From NCBI RefSeq assembly GCF_032104385.1, contig NZ_DAMCHJ010000003.1:124001-188000 (forward strand): 64,000 nt of DNA, in the 5' to 3' direction. Below the pieces are notes generated by a model, which saw only the letters and a program-made list of their open reading frames with translations, was not told the DNA's origin and made no database searches. A program made the translations under genes and the position numbers. The DNA comes from Tissierella sp032104385 (GTDB lineage: Bacteria; Bacillota; Clostridia; Tissierellales; Tissierellaceae). This document shows, one piece after another, positions 43,885 through 52,375 of the stretch. Numbering within the stretch: position 1 is the first letter of the stretch; each line of letters opens with the position of its first letter.

Positions 43885-43926
43885 AAAAAGATTCTAAAGC
43901 TAAAAGCTTTAGAATCTTTTTTTATT
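43885..43926 (+). terminator. Terminator before the spoIIIA operon
   Basis: A 16-bp perfect stem (AAAAAGATTCTAAAGC and complement) with a 5-nt loop, ending in a T run. It isolates spoIIIA from the efp unit. Confidence 0.93.
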
Positions 43927-43931
43927 TTTTT

Positions 43932-43960
43932 GGAATATATAGATTGTACAATCATAGAAT
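43932..43960 (+). promoter_or_regulatory. Sigma-E-type promoter of the spoIIIA operon
   Basis: GGAATAT (43932-43938), a 14-bp spacer and CATAGAAT (43953-43960). This is close to the sigma-E consensus (KMATATT-N14-CATACAMT). It lies right after the terminator and before spoIIIAA, where sigma-E control is expected. Confidence 0.7.
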
Positions 43961-43982
43961 TGATATAAAGGAGGGACAGGTT

Positions 43983-44966
43983 GTGTTAAAAAATTCTAGG
44001 ATATATGATTCTGTGATTCAAAATTTATGTGGAGAACTAAATACTGTACTAGCTCAAATTCCTTCTAACTATAAGGAAAAGGTAGAAGAAATAAGACTTC
44101 GAAATGGAGGACCACTGACTATTTCATACGAATCTAAGGATTATTTCATCTCTACAAATGGTAGTGTTAGTTGTATTCCATCAAAGGCAATGGTTATTAG
44201 AGAAGAACATATTAGAAATACATTTCAAATAATTAGTAATTATTCTGTATATGCATATGAGGAGGAAATCAGAAATGGATATATAACTATAAAAGGAGGG
44301 CATAGGGTGGGGATTGGCGGCAAGGTAGTATATGGTTCTAAGGGGCTTGAAACTATAAGGAACATTTCCTCACTAAATATAAGAATAGGAAAAGAGATTC
44401 TAGGAGTTTCTGACAGTATTATTCCTTATTTAGTTAAAATGCCTAGAATGTTTTATAATACATTAATTATATCGCCTCCTCAATGCGGAAAAACAACGTT
44501 GTTACGAGATATAGTTAGGAACTTAAGCAATGGATTTGGTCTATTAAACTCTAATGGTTTTAAAGTAAGTGTAGTAGATGAAAGGTCAGAGATAGCAGGT
44601 ATGTATAAAGGAATAGCACAGAATGACATTGGCTTTAGAACAGATGTTTTGGATGGATGCTTAAAATCTGATGGTATTATGATGGCAATTAGAGCTTTAT
44701 CACCAGATATAATAGCTGTAGATGAAATAGGTAGTAAGAAAGATGTAGAGGCAATTAATGAAGCTTTGAGGGCAGGGATAAAACTTATGGCGACGATTCA
44801 TGGAAGTAATCTAGAAGAGGTAATGAGTAAATCTAGCATGAAGGAGCTATTTGAAGAAAAGGTATTTGAGAGATTTATTATACTTGATAGGTCAAAGGGT
44901 GTTGGTAGTATAAAGGAAATAATAGATGGCTATAGTTTTAAACCTATTTATGAATTAAAAGGGTGA
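43983..44966 (+). CDS. spoIIIAA: Stage III sporulation protein AA
   Basis: A protein of 327 residues. GTG 43983 follows SD aaaggaggg; an in-frame ATG upstream lies within the promoter. It is an ATPase related to secretion ATPases, with Walker A PPQCGKTTLL (about 164) and Walker B-like DIIAVDEIGSKKD. It powers the SpoIIIA-SpoIIQ channel between mother cell and forespore. It begins an eight-gene operon, AA to AH, in standard order. Confidence 0.96.
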   Translation: MLKNSRIYDSVIQNLCGELNTVLAQIPSNYKEKVEEIRLRNGGPLTISYESKDYFISTNGSVSCIPSKAMVIREEHIRNTFQIISNYSVYAYEEEIRNGYITIKGGHRVGIGGKVVYGSKGLETIRNISSLNIRIGKEILGVSDSIIPYLVKMPRMFYNTLIISPPQCGKTTLLRDIVRNLSNGFGLLNSNGFKVSVVDERSEIAGMYKGIAQNDIGFRTDVLDGCLKSDGIMMAIRALSPDIIAVDEIGSKKDVEAINEALRAGIKLMATIHGSNLEEVMSKSSMKELFEEKVFERFIILDRSKGVGSIKEIIDGYSFKPIYELKG

Positions 44967-44971
44967 TTTAT

Positions 44972-45496
44972 ATGGTTTTATTAAAATTAATATCTACATT
45001 ATTGATTTTTTTAACTTCTAGTACAATAGGATATCTTTATGGAAAAACCTTCTCTTCCAGATTGGAGAATTTAATATATTTAGAACAGTGCATCAAAATT
45101 TTGGAAACTGAAATAGTATACGCTGCAACTCCATTACCAGAGGCTTTATCTAATGTATTCAATAAAGGCAAAGGAAAAGTATCTTATATATTTGATGAAA
45201 TTAAAAAAAAATTATTTTTAAATAAAGAAGGAGGAGTATACAATAGTTTCTTATCAGTTGAAGACAAACTATATGAGGAACTCCATTTACAAAAAGAGGA
45301 TGTGGAAGTTTTTTTATCTTTAGGTAGAGTTTTAGGAACATCAGATAGGATGGATCAACAAAAGAATTTTACACTAATTTTAAATCAAATCGGTACTCAA
45401 ATTTTGGAGGCAAAGATAGAAAGAAATAAAAATGAAAAATTATATAGAAGCTTAGGAATTATAACTGGAGTCGGGATAATAATTTTACTAGTGTAG
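44972..45496 (+). CDS. spoIIIAB: Stage III sporulation protein AB
   Basis: A protein of 174 residues. ATG 44972 is chosen; GTG 44963 overlaps the end of spoIIIAA and its own SD. An N-terminal helix (LISTLLIFLTSSTIGYLYG), a helical middle and a C-terminal helix (SLGIITGVGIIILLV) fit SpoIIIAB, which resembles GspF-type platform proteins and lies in the mother-cell membrane. Confidence 0.92.
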   Translation: MVLLKLISTLLIFLTSSTIGYLYGKTFSSRLENLIYLEQCIKILETEIVYAATPLPEALSNVFNKGKGKVSYIFDEIKKKLFLNKEGGVYNSFLSVEDKLYEELHLQKEDVEVFLSLGRVLGTSDRMDQQKNFTLILNQIGTQILEAKIERNKNEKLYRSLGIITGVGIIILLV

Positions 45497-45508
45497 GGGA
45501 GGAAGGAT

Positions 45509-45703
45509 ATGGAAGTAGATTTAATTTTTAAGATTGCTGGACTAGGTGTAGTTATAGCTGCTTTAAATATAGTACTGGATAAGTCTGGAAAAGAAGAATA
45601 TGCTTTTTTTACTACATTATTGGGTGTAGTTATTGTGCTAGGAATTGTAATTAACTTAATTAGCAAGCTTTTTGATAATGTGAAGGTATTATTTAGATTG
45701 TAA
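45509..45703 (+). CDS. spoIIIAC: Stage III sporulation protein AC
   Basis: A small membrane protein of 64 residues with two helices (LIFKIAGLGVVIAALNIVL and FTTLLGVVIVLGIVINLI) separated by the loop DKSGKEEYAF. Length and layout are standard for SpoIIIAC, a channel component of the mother-cell membrane. SD gggagg precedes ATG 45509. Confidence 0.94.
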   Translation: MEVDLIFKIAGLGVVIAALNIVLDKSGKEEYAFFTTLLGVVIVLGIVINLISKLFDNVKVLFRL

Positions 45704-45726
45704 TACTTTATTAAGGGGAATGTAAG

Positions 45727-46113
45727 ATGGAAATTATTAAGATAGTAGGCGTAGGGGTTGTGGCTACAGTACTTATTATTATTTTAAAAGATATAAGACC
45801 AGAGTTTTCTTTATTTATAAGTTTATTAACTGGCGTTATTATTTTCTCCATGATTTTAGGTGAATTATCTTATGTAATAGGAACTCTAAATACTTTAGCT
45901 AAGAGAGTAAATATAGAATTTGCATATTTTTCTACAATTCTTAAGATAATTGGAATGGCCTATATTGTAGAATTTGGAGCGCAGATATCACGAGATGCTG
46001 GAGAAGAAGGTATTGCAATGAAAATTGAGCTAGGGGGGAAAGTGCTAATTATGGTTCTTGCAATTCCCATTCTTTTAGCTCTTATGGAACTAATTATAAA
46101 AATACTTCCTTAA
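45727..46113 (+). CDS. spoIIIAD: Stage III sporulation protein AD
   Basis: A membrane protein of 128 residues with four predicted helices. The start IIKIVGVGVVATVLIIILK resembles SpoIIIAC, and the conserved IEFAYFSTILKIIGMAYIVEFGAQISRDAGE segment is typical of SpoIIIAD. It is a component of the feeding-tube channel. Confidence 0.95.
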   Translation: MEIIKIVGVGVVATVLIIILKDIRPEFSLFISLLTGVIIFSMILGELSYVIGTLNTLAKRVNIEFAYFSTILKIIGMAYIVEFGAQISRDAGEEGIAMKIELGGKVLIMVLAIPILLALMELIIKILP

Positions 46114-46124
46114 GGGTGAAACAT

Positions 46125-47285
46125 ATGAAAAAAAACTACTTTGTTATTTTTATTGTGTATTTAATAGTATTTGGAACTAGGGTTTATGCTGATGATAGCA
46201 GCTCATTTATAATAGATGAGCAAATGGATATCTTGAACATCAGTGATTTAGAGAATGTTATAGAAAATACCATAAAAGAAAATGAGCTTTTACCAGAATT
46301 AAATACTAAAGAGTTTCTTAGGAATCTAGTAAAAGGAAATATTTCCTTTAGCCCTCGGGACATTGTTAGAAATATATGGTTGGTTTTTTTTAAAGAACTA
46401 AGGCTTTCACTAATTTTGCTGGCAAAAATACTTATTATTACATTAATTTCTTCAATACTTACTAATCTTCAATCTACTTTTGAAAACGCTTCTGTTGCAG
46501 AATTAGCAAATTATATTTCTTATGTTCTAATAGCAATTTTGGTGATAAGTAGCTTTGATCAAGTTATGGATCTTGCAAGGGATACTGTTGATAATATGGT
46601 AGGATTTATGCAGGTAATACTTCCAATTTTACTTACATTACTTACTGCGGCATCTGGCCCTAATACCAAAATGTTATTTCATCCAATGATACTTATGACA
46701 GTAAATCTTATTGGAATTTTAATAAAGACTATAATTTTACCTTTAATTTATTTCTCATTTATTATAAGTATAATAAGCAATATTTCAAATAGAATGGAAT
46801 TTAGCAAATTATCTGAATTAGGTAGACAAGTAATAACATTTATAATATCTGGAGCATTAACTTTATTTATAGGAATAATTACAATATATGGTTTGGGAAC
46901 TAAGATGGATGGATTGACCATAAGAACGGCAAAGTTTGCTATAGATAAATTTATTCCTATTGTTGGAGGATTTTTATCTGATGCAGTTGAGGCTGTAGTA
47001 GGTTGCTCTGCAATTCTAAAAAATGGTTTAGGGGTTATTGGACTTTTAATTCTATTGTTTATATGTATTTTACCTATTATCAAAATTTTAGTATTATTAT
47101 TTACTTATAAAATAATTTCAGTTGTTATACAGCCAATAGGTTCTAGTAATTTAGTGGAATTTTTTAATCAAGTAGGAAAATCAATGTTGCTTATTCTAAT
47201 TAGTCTTATATCAACTGGAACAATGTTTTTTATTACTATAACTATTATTGTAGAAACAGGAAATAATTTACTAATGCTAAGGTAG
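46125..47285 (+). CDS. spoIIIAE: Stage III sporulation protein AE
   Basis: A protein of 386 residues. ATG 46125 follows SD aagggtg; GTG 46116 lies inside that SD. A signal-like helix (YFVIFIVYLIVFGTRVYA) precedes an exposed segment, then six to seven helices with LPILLTLLTAASGPNTKMLFHP and GGFLSDAVEAVVGCSAILKN, both typical of SpoIIIAE. It is the large polytopic subunit of the channel. Confidence 0.95.
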   Translation: MKKNYFVIFIVYLIVFGTRVYADDSSSFIIDEQMDILNISDLENVIENTIKENELLPELNTKEFLRNLVKGNISFSPRDIVRNIWLVFFKELRLSLILLAKILIITLISSILTNLQSTFENASVAELANYISYVLIAILVISSFDQVMDLARDTVDNMVGFMQVILPILLTLLTAASGPNTKMLFHPMILMTVNLIGILIKTIILPLIYFSFIISIISNISNRMEFSKLSELGRQVITFIISGALTLFIGIITIYGLGTKMDGLTIRTAKFAIDKFIPIVGGFLSDAVEAVVGCSAILKNGLGVIGLLILLFICILPIIKILVLLFTYKIISVVIQPIGSSNLVEFFNQVGKSMLLILISLISTGTMFFITITIIVETGNNLLMLR

Positions 47286-47293
47286 GTGAATCT

Positions 47294-47911
47294 ATGTATA
47301 TCATATCTTTTATAAGTACCTGGCTAAAGGATATAGTTGTTTTATTTATACTTATTTCAATTGCAGAACTTATCATGCCCAAGGGAAATATGAAAAAGTA
47401 CATTAATATGGTAATAGGGTTATTGATTATATTTACAATTATTAGTCCTTTTGCAAAGTTGTTAAAGTTAAATTTTAATTTTGAGCAGTCAGTTTTTAAT
47501 TATTCTAAGGCAAATACATTTGAAGATATACAGCATAATGAGTTTTATATTCAGCAGGCAAAGCAAATAGAAGAAGTATATAAAGAAAAGATATCCAATG
47601 AAATATCAGGATTAATTGAAGGAAAAACTGATTATAAAGTAGTAAATATTATAGTTGAAATAATAGATGGGAAGAAAGATTATGGGAAGATAGATTATTT
47701 AGATATTAGTATATGTGAAAGCGATAAAAGTATAGATAAAAACAAAATCTCTATCGAAAAAGTAAAATCTATTGAGATTGAGAAGAATATAATAGATCAA
47801 GAATTATTAGATAGAGAGTATGAGGAGTTAAAAGAGCTAATTTCTACCAGATATTCAGTAGATAAAAAGAGGATAAATATAAAAATGTATAAAAAGGGGA
47901 AAGGTGAATAA
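47294..47911 (+). CDS. spoIIIAF: Stage III sporulation protein AF
   Basis: A protein of 205 residues with two N-terminal helices (WLKDIVVLFILISIAELIMP and YINMVIGLLIIFTIISPFAKLL) and a long charged exposed part ending KRINIKMYKKGKGE, a ring-building-like fold. This is the standard SpoIIIAF arrangement. Its end overlaps the SD of spoIIIAG. Confidence 0.92.
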   Translation: MYIISFISTWLKDIVVLFILISIAELIMPKGNMKKYINMVIGLLIIFTIISPFAKLLKLNFNFEQSVFNYSKANTFEDIQHNEFYIQQAKQIEEVYKEKISNEISGLIEGKTDYKVVNIIVEIIDGKKDYGKIDYLDISICESDKSIDKNKISIEKVKSIEIEKNIIDQELLDREYEELKELISTRYSVDKKRINIKMYKKGKGE

Positions 47912-47912
47912 A

Positions 47913-48497
47913 ATGAACGAAATATTAGATAAAATAAAAGATGCCCTTACAAAAATGAATAACAAAAAGTTTATTAATAATTTATTCATAATACTACTTA
48001 TGTCCATCATATTTTTAATTGTAGCTAATATTTTTCTTGGGCCAAAAACTAAAAATATTGATAGTACTACAGATAAATATATAAAAGATATCAATAATAA
48101 CCTAGAATCTGATTATAGTGGCTATTTGGAGAAAAAACTAGTTGATATTTTGAGTAAATTAAATGGAGTGGGTAAAGTAAGTGTTATGGTAACTTTAGAA
48201 AATAGTATAGAAAAAATTACTGCTACAAATACAACAAAGACTACAGAAAATACTTTAGAGAATGATTCAGAAGGAGGGACTAGGGAGATACATAGAGAAG
48301 ATTTAACAACCCAAGTGGTAACTAAAGGTAATGATGGCTCATTACTAGTAGTTAAAGAAATCAAACCTACTGTACAAGGTGTTATTGTAGTAGCAGAAGG
48401 TGCTGATGATCCTAAGATAAAGGAGATGCTCTACAATGGTGTAAAGACTGTATTAGGAATAAAGGGTAATAAAGTTCAAGTATATTCAAGTAAATAA
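47913..48497 (+). CDS. spoIIIAG: Stage III sporulation protein AG
   Basis: A protein of 194 residues. ATG 47913 follows SD aaaggtg. One membrane helix (INNLFIILLMSIIFLIVANIFL) is followed by a ring-building-motif domain (KKLVDILSKLNGVGKVSVMVTLE) interrupted by a Thr/Asn/Glu-rich loop, then KPTVQGVIVVAEGADDPKIKEML. SpoIIIAG forms a large oligomeric ring in the intermembrane space. Confidence 0.95.
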   Translation: MNEILDKIKDALTKMNNKKFINNLFIILLMSIIFLIVANIFLGPKTKNIDSTTDKYIKDINNNLESDYSGYLEKKLVDILSKLNGVGKVSVMVTLENSIEKITATNTTKTTENTLENDSEGGTREIHREDLTTQVVTKGNDGSLLVVKEIKPTVQGVIVVAEGADDPKIKEMLYNGVKTVLGIKGNKVQVYSSK

Positions 48498-48509
48498 GGG
48501 GGAATAATT

Positions 48510-49139
48510 ATGTTTAAAATCAAGAGACCTGCAATTATAGGCCTGTTAGTTGTATTGTTAGTTTTTACTGGATATTTAAATCATCAACTAACACAACAAG
48601 CACAAAGAAAATCGTCAAAGGATTATCAAAATCATGAACTTATGGAAATGACAAAAAATCAAGAATCTAAAGAAGAAAAAGAAGAATTAGGAGTAGTTGA
48701 AACTGCTGATAATATAGATATAATTGATTCAGCTAAAAATGAAGGAAATGAAGCCTTGGAGACAATGTATACAGAGGCAAGCAAAGATAGAAAAAATTAT
48801 TTTGTTGAATATAGATTGTCTAGGGATAAATTAAGAGCTTCTCTAATAGATAGATTAGATGTGATTACTAATAATTCAAACACTGCGGAAGATGTAAGGA
48901 AAGAAGCACAAAGAGAAATAATGAAACTTGGAAATAATTCAGAAAAAGAACTTCAAATTGAGGGGTTAATAAAAGGGAAAGGTTTTGAAGATGCGATTGT
49001 ATTTTTAACGGATAAGGATATAAAAATAGTTGTATCGACTAATGAGTTAAGTGAGCAAGATATGATAAAAGTTCTAGATATAGTAAAATCAGAAACAGAT
49101 TATGATAATAATAATATTAAAATAATGAAAAAACAATAG
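48510..49139 (+). CDS. spoIIIAH: Stage III sporulation protein AH
   Basis: A protein of 209 residues with one membrane helix (AIIGLLVVLLVFTGYLN), a Glu/Lys-rich linker and a C-terminal YscJ/FliF-like domain (FVEYRLSRDKLRASLIDRLDVI, then IVFLTDKDIKIVVSTNELSEQDMIKVLDIV). It pairs with forespore SpoIIQ to join the two membranes. It ends the operon. Confidence 0.95.
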   Translation: MFKIKRPAIIGLLVVLLVFTGYLNHQLTQQAQRKSSKDYQNHELMEMTKNQESKEEKEELGVVETADNIDIIDSAKNEGNEALETMYTEASKDRKNYFVEYRLSRDKLRASLIDRLDVITNNSNTAEDVRKEAQREIMKLGNNSEKELQIEGLIKGKGFEDAIVFLTDKDIKIVVSTNELSEQDMIKVLDIVKSETDYDNNNIKIMKKQ

Positions 49140-49145
49140 AAATGT

Positions 49146-49174
49146 TTGTAAATGATATTATCCTCTGATATAAT
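49146..49174 (+). promoter_or_regulatory. Sigma-A-type promoter of the asp23 unit
   Basis: TTGTAA (49146-49151), a 17-bp spacer and TATAAT (49169-49174). It begins 7 bp after the spoIIIAH stop codon, so the vegetative genes downstream need not depend on the sporulation promoter. Confidence 0.75.
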
Positions 49175-49211
49175 AGCTTTAAGAACTTATAGTTGTATGG
49201 AGGTGTTAATT

Positions 49212-49607
49212 TTGGTCGATAATTATAATGATGAGAATGTTGAACATGGTACTGTAAAGATTTCAGATGATGTTGTTGCTATTATTGCTGGAGTTGCTGC
49301 TACTGAAGTTGATGGTGTAGCAGGGATGAGTGGTGGTATTACTGGCGGCATCACAGAAATGTTAGGTATGAAGAATTTATCTAAGGGTGTAAAAGTAGAA
49401 GTTGGAGATAAAGAAGCTGCTATAGATTTATATATTATTGTGGAATACGGTTCGAAAATTTCAGAACTTGGTCAAAAGATACAAGAAAATGTTAAAAACA
49501 CAGTAGAAACTATGACTGGATTAAATATTGTAGAAGTAAATGTAAATATTCAAGGTGTGAATATTCCAAAGGAGAGAAAAATAGAAACAGAACCTAGAGT
49601 AAAATAG
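49212..49607 (+). CDS. Asp23/Gls24 family envelope stress response protein (YqhY)
   Basis: A protein of 131 residues. TTG 49212 follows SD tggaggtg; the in-frame ATG at 49152 lies within the promoter. GTVKISDDVVAIIAGVAATEVDGVAGM and YIIVEYGSKISELGQKIQENVKNTVETMTGL are the family signature. In Bacillus YqhY lies next to the acetyl-CoA carboxylase genes and spoIIIA and affects lipid synthesis control. Here it precedes an AmaP-type membrane anchor. Confidence 0.93.
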   Translation: MVDNYNDENVEHGTVKISDDVVAIIAGVAATEVDGVAGMSGGITGGITEMLGMKNLSKGVKVEVGDKEAAIDLYIIVEYGSKISELGQKIQENVKNTVETMTGLNIVEVNVNIQGVNIPKERKIETEPRVK

Positions 49608-49612
49608 TATAT

Positions 49613-49641
49613 TTACCCTCTGTAAGTCAGAGGGTAATTTT
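49613..49641 (+). terminator. Terminator between asp23 and amaP
   Basis: A 10-bp perfect stem (TTACCCTCTG/CAGAGGGTAA) with a 5-nt loop followed by TTTT. It may only partly stop transcription, as no new promoter is evident for amaP. Confidence 0.8.
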
Positions 49642-49666
49642 AAATGTTAAGAGAGGAGATATACTT

Positions 49667-50215
49667 ATGAAGATTTTAGATAGATTAATTATTGTATTCT
49701 TTTCCCTATGTATATTAATATTATCATTTTGTATCATTGTTATCCCTTTTAATATTCCAGGTTTTTTATCAGTGGATAATATTGTTGCTATAGTGAGGAG
49801 TATAAATAAAAATTATTATTATACCTTAGCAGGGTTAATTTTATTTATAGCTAGTATAAGAATTATTTTTTCAGGTTTTTCTAGAAAAGAAACTAAATCT
49901 TTGGATTCATACTTAATTACTAGAAATGAATTTGGAGAAATAGTCATTTATTCCAATACAATAGTTGGATTAGTAGAAAATGTTGTTGATAAATTTTCAG
50001 GTATGAGTAATATTAAAATTAATGTAAATTTACCTGATGGACAAGTTCATATTGAGCTTACTGGGGATGTTTCACCCGATATTAATATTCCAGAGGTTAC
50101 TAAAGAATTGCAAGCTACGGTAAAAGAATATGTTGAGAATGCAACTGGAGCTAATGTTACTGAAGTAAAGGTAAAAGCAAACAATGTATCAAGGCCTAAT
50201 AGGGTAATAAAGTAA
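49667..50215 (+). CDS. amaP: Alkaline shock response membrane anchor protein AmaP
   Basis: A protein of 182 residues. Two helices (LDRLIIVFFSLCILILSFCIIVI and YYYTLAGLILFIASIRIIF) precede a soluble domain that repeats the Asp23-like pattern (VGLVENVVDKFSGMSNIKINVNL, TGANVTEVKVKANNV). In Staphylococcus AmaP holds Asp23 at the membrane. Pairing with the asp23 gene upstream supports the call. Confidence 0.9.
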   Translation: MKILDRLIIVFFSLCILILSFCIIVIPFNIPGFLSVDNIVAIVRSINKNYYYTLAGLILFIASIRIIFSGFSRKETKSLDSYLITRNEFGEIVIYSNTIVGLVENVVDKFSGMSNIKINVNLPDGQVHIELTGDVSPDINIPEVTKELQATVKEYVENATGANVTEVKVKANNVSRPNRVIK

Positions 50216-50230
50216 AATGGGGTGTTATCT

Positions 50231-50467
50231 ATGGGTAAACAAATACTACGGGAGCTTTTAGAATTAATTAATGAAAATAGGGGAAAGTTCTTTGGTGCTT
50301 TTTTAGGATTCCTATTGGGAATAATAATTCTTATCATTGGTTTTTTTAAAACTTTGTTTATTTTTATATGTACTTGTATAGGATATACTATAGGGAATAA
50401 ATCTTACAAAAACATTAATTTTAAAGAATTGCTGGAAAGGATACTTCCTCCAAGTGGTAGAAATTAA
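50231..50467 (+). CDS. DUF2273 family small membrane protein
   Basis: A protein of 78 residues. ATG 50231 is used; an in-frame GTG at 50222 overlaps the SD. NRGKFFGAFLGFLLGIIILIIGFFKTLFIFICTCIGYTIG forms two close helices, which is DUF2273. It regularly accompanies asp23/amaP and probably belongs to the same membrane assembly. No biochemical role is known. Confidence 0.9.
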   Translation: MGKQILRELLELINENRGKFFGAFLGFLLGIIILIIGFFKTLFIFICTCIGYTIGNKSYKNINFKELLERILPPSGRN

Positions 50468-50500
50468 TATATTAAAGTTTTATATTTTTAGGAGGGAAAA

Positions 50501-50908
50501 ATGGGAAGAAAACAGGCAAGAGAAGGAACAATGAAGGTACTCTATCAAATGGAGGTAAATGATGATTTTTCTGATGATGCATTAAATATATATTTTAATA
50601 ATTTTCCTTTTGAAGAGTTGGAAAAGGAATATATATTAGATGCTATGACAAAAATAAAAGAAAATTTAGATTCTATTGATAAATATATTGAATTATATTC
50701 TGAGGGATGGAATTTGAATAGATTGGCAAAAATTGATTTGGCAGTTTTAAGAATTGCTGTATATGAAATTCTGTATAGAAAAGATATACCAGTCGAAGTA
50801 TCCATTAATGAGGCAATTGAAATTGTAAAGAAATATAGTACAGAGGAATCTTTTAGGTTTATCAATGGAGTATTAGGTGGGTTTGTTAGGAATATCGATA
50901 AAAAATAA
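50501..50908 (+). CDS. nusB: Transcription antitermination factor NusB
   Basis: A protein of 135 residues starting at ATG 50501 after SD aggaggg. RKQAREGTMKVLYQMEVND opens the helical fold, and LAKIDLAVLRIAVYEILYRKDIPVEVSINEAIEIVKKYSTEESFRFINGVLG is the conserved C-terminal part. It binds boxA RNA with S10 in rRNA antitermination. It leads nusB-xseA-xseB-ispA. Confidence 0.96.
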   Translation: MGRKQAREGTMKVLYQMEVNDDFSDDALNIYFNNFPFEELEKEYILDAMTKIKENLDSIDKYIELYSEGWNLNRLAKIDLAVLRIAVYEILYRKDIPVEVSINEAIEIVKKYSTEESFRFINGVLGGFVRNIDKK

Positions 50909-50926
50909 GTATTATGGAGATAGGAT

Positions 50927-52150
50927 ATGGATATAAGACCTCTAAAAGTAAGTGAAGTAAATACTTATATTAAAAGAGTTTTTTTAAGTGATATGATTTT
51001 ATCTAATTTAAGTATTGAAGGTGAAATATCAAATTTTAAACACCATTATAGTGGTCATATGTATTTTAATCTTAAAGATGAAAAGGGAAAAATCAAGGCG
51101 GTAATGTTTAGAACTGATAATGAAAAGCTAAAGTTTAATATTGAAGATGGAATGAAGATTGTAGCAACTGGATATATTTCTGTATATGAAAAAGAAGGAG
51201 ATTATCAGTTTTATATTAGACATATTAAGGAAAGTGGATTAGGGGATCTATATAAAGCTTTTGAAGAACTAAAGAAAAAACTAGAAGCAGAAGGTATGTT
51301 TTTGGAAACTAATAAGAAATCTATACCATTTATGCCAAAAAAGATTGGTGTTGTTACTTCTTCTACTGGTGCTGCTATAAGGGATATTATTACTGTTATT
51401 AGAAGGAGATTTCCCCCGTGTTGTATACTTATATATCCATCTCTAGTACAGGGCTCACAGGCACCTAAAGAAATTTGCAAAGGACTTATTTATTTAGATA
51501 GTAGGGATGATATAGATTTAATTATTACTGGCAGAGGTGGAGGTTCTATAGAGGAACTTTTTGCCTTTAATGATGAAAAACTGGCTAGAACTATTTACAA
51601 ATTAAAAACTCCAATTATATCTGCTGTAGGTCATGAAACAGACTTTACTATTGCAGATTTTGTTGCAGATTTAAGAGCTCCTACACCATCAGCAGCTGCA
51701 GAACTTTCTGTACCGGATATTGAACATTTAACTAATGAATTAGAATCTAAATATAAAAGATTAATTAGGAATATATATAGTACTATTGATGGTTATAGGA
51801 TACAAATAGATTATTTAAACGGGAATCTTAAGTTTTATAGTCCTATGAATCAGTTAAAAGATAAAAGACAAGAAATTGATAATCTGTTTAGAGATTTAAA
51901 TCATGTAATGGAAAAGAAACTTGGAGATAAACTAAATCAATTATCATGTTTGAAAAATAGTCTTAATATGTTAAATCCACTTTTAGCTTTAGATAGGGGA
52001 TATGGTATTTTGACTGATAATAAAGGTAAACTTGTTAAATCTATAGATAATATTGTAGTAGGTGAAGAAATTAATATATTGTTAAAGAATGGTAAAATAA
52101 AATCTATAGTAAGAGGTGTTGATAAGGGGGAATTGTCAGATGAAAAATAA
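50927..52150 (+). CDS. xseA: Exodeoxyribonuclease VII large subunit
   Basis: A protein of 407 residues. The OB fold comes first (LSIEGEISNFKHHYSGHMYFNLKD). The catalytic part follows, with IGVVTSSTGAAIRDI, IITGRGGGSIEELFAFNDEKLAR and SAVGHETDFTIADFVADLRAPTPSAAAEL. A coiled coil and GYGILTDNKGKLVKSID end the protein. It degrades single-stranded DNA with XseB. Its end overlaps xseB by 11 bp. Confidence 0.97.
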   Translation: MDIRPLKVSEVNTYIKRVFLSDMILSNLSIEGEISNFKHHYSGHMYFNLKDEKGKIKAVMFRTDNEKLKFNIEDGMKIVATGYISVYEKEGDYQFYIRHIKESGLGDLYKAFEELKKKLEAEGMFLETNKKSIPFMPKKIGVVTSSTGAAIRDIITVIRRRFPPCCILIYPSLVQGSQAPKEICKGLIYLDSRDDIDLIITGRGGGSIEELFAFNDEKLARTIYKLKTPIISAVGHETDFTIADFVADLRAPTPSAAAELSVPDIEHLTNELESKYKRLIRNIYSTIDGYRIQIDYLNGNLKFYSPMNQLKDKRQEIDNLFRDLNHVMEKKLGDKLNQLSCLKNSLNMLNPLLALDRGYGILTDNKGKLVKSIDNIVVGEEINILLKNGKIKSIVRGVDKGELSDEK

Positions 52151-52373
52151 GAAATTAACCTATGAGGAAGCTATTTCTCAGTTAGAAAACATATTGAAAG
52201 AGCTAGAAGATCATGACTGTACCCTTGATGAGTCCATGGATAAGTTTAAAAAAGGAATTGAATTATATAACTATTGTAACGAATTACTATCTGAAAAAGA
52301 AGGAGAAATTAAGGTTTTATTAAAGGATAATAACGGAGATGTGACAGAAATGGATTTTCCAGTGGAGGTATAG
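52140..52373 (+). CDS. xseB: Exodeoxyribonuclease VII small subunit
   Basis: A helical protein of 77 residues starting at ATG 52140; an upstream in-frame ATG at 52116 is deep inside xseA. LTYEEAISQLENILKELEDHDCTLDESMDKFKKGIELYNYCNELL is the family pattern. Several copies wrap each XseA. Confidence 0.96.
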   Translation: MKNKKLTYEEAISQLENILKELEDHDCTLDESMDKFKKGIELYNYCNELLSEKEGEIKVLLKDNNGDVTEMDFPVEV

Positions 52374-52375
52374 AA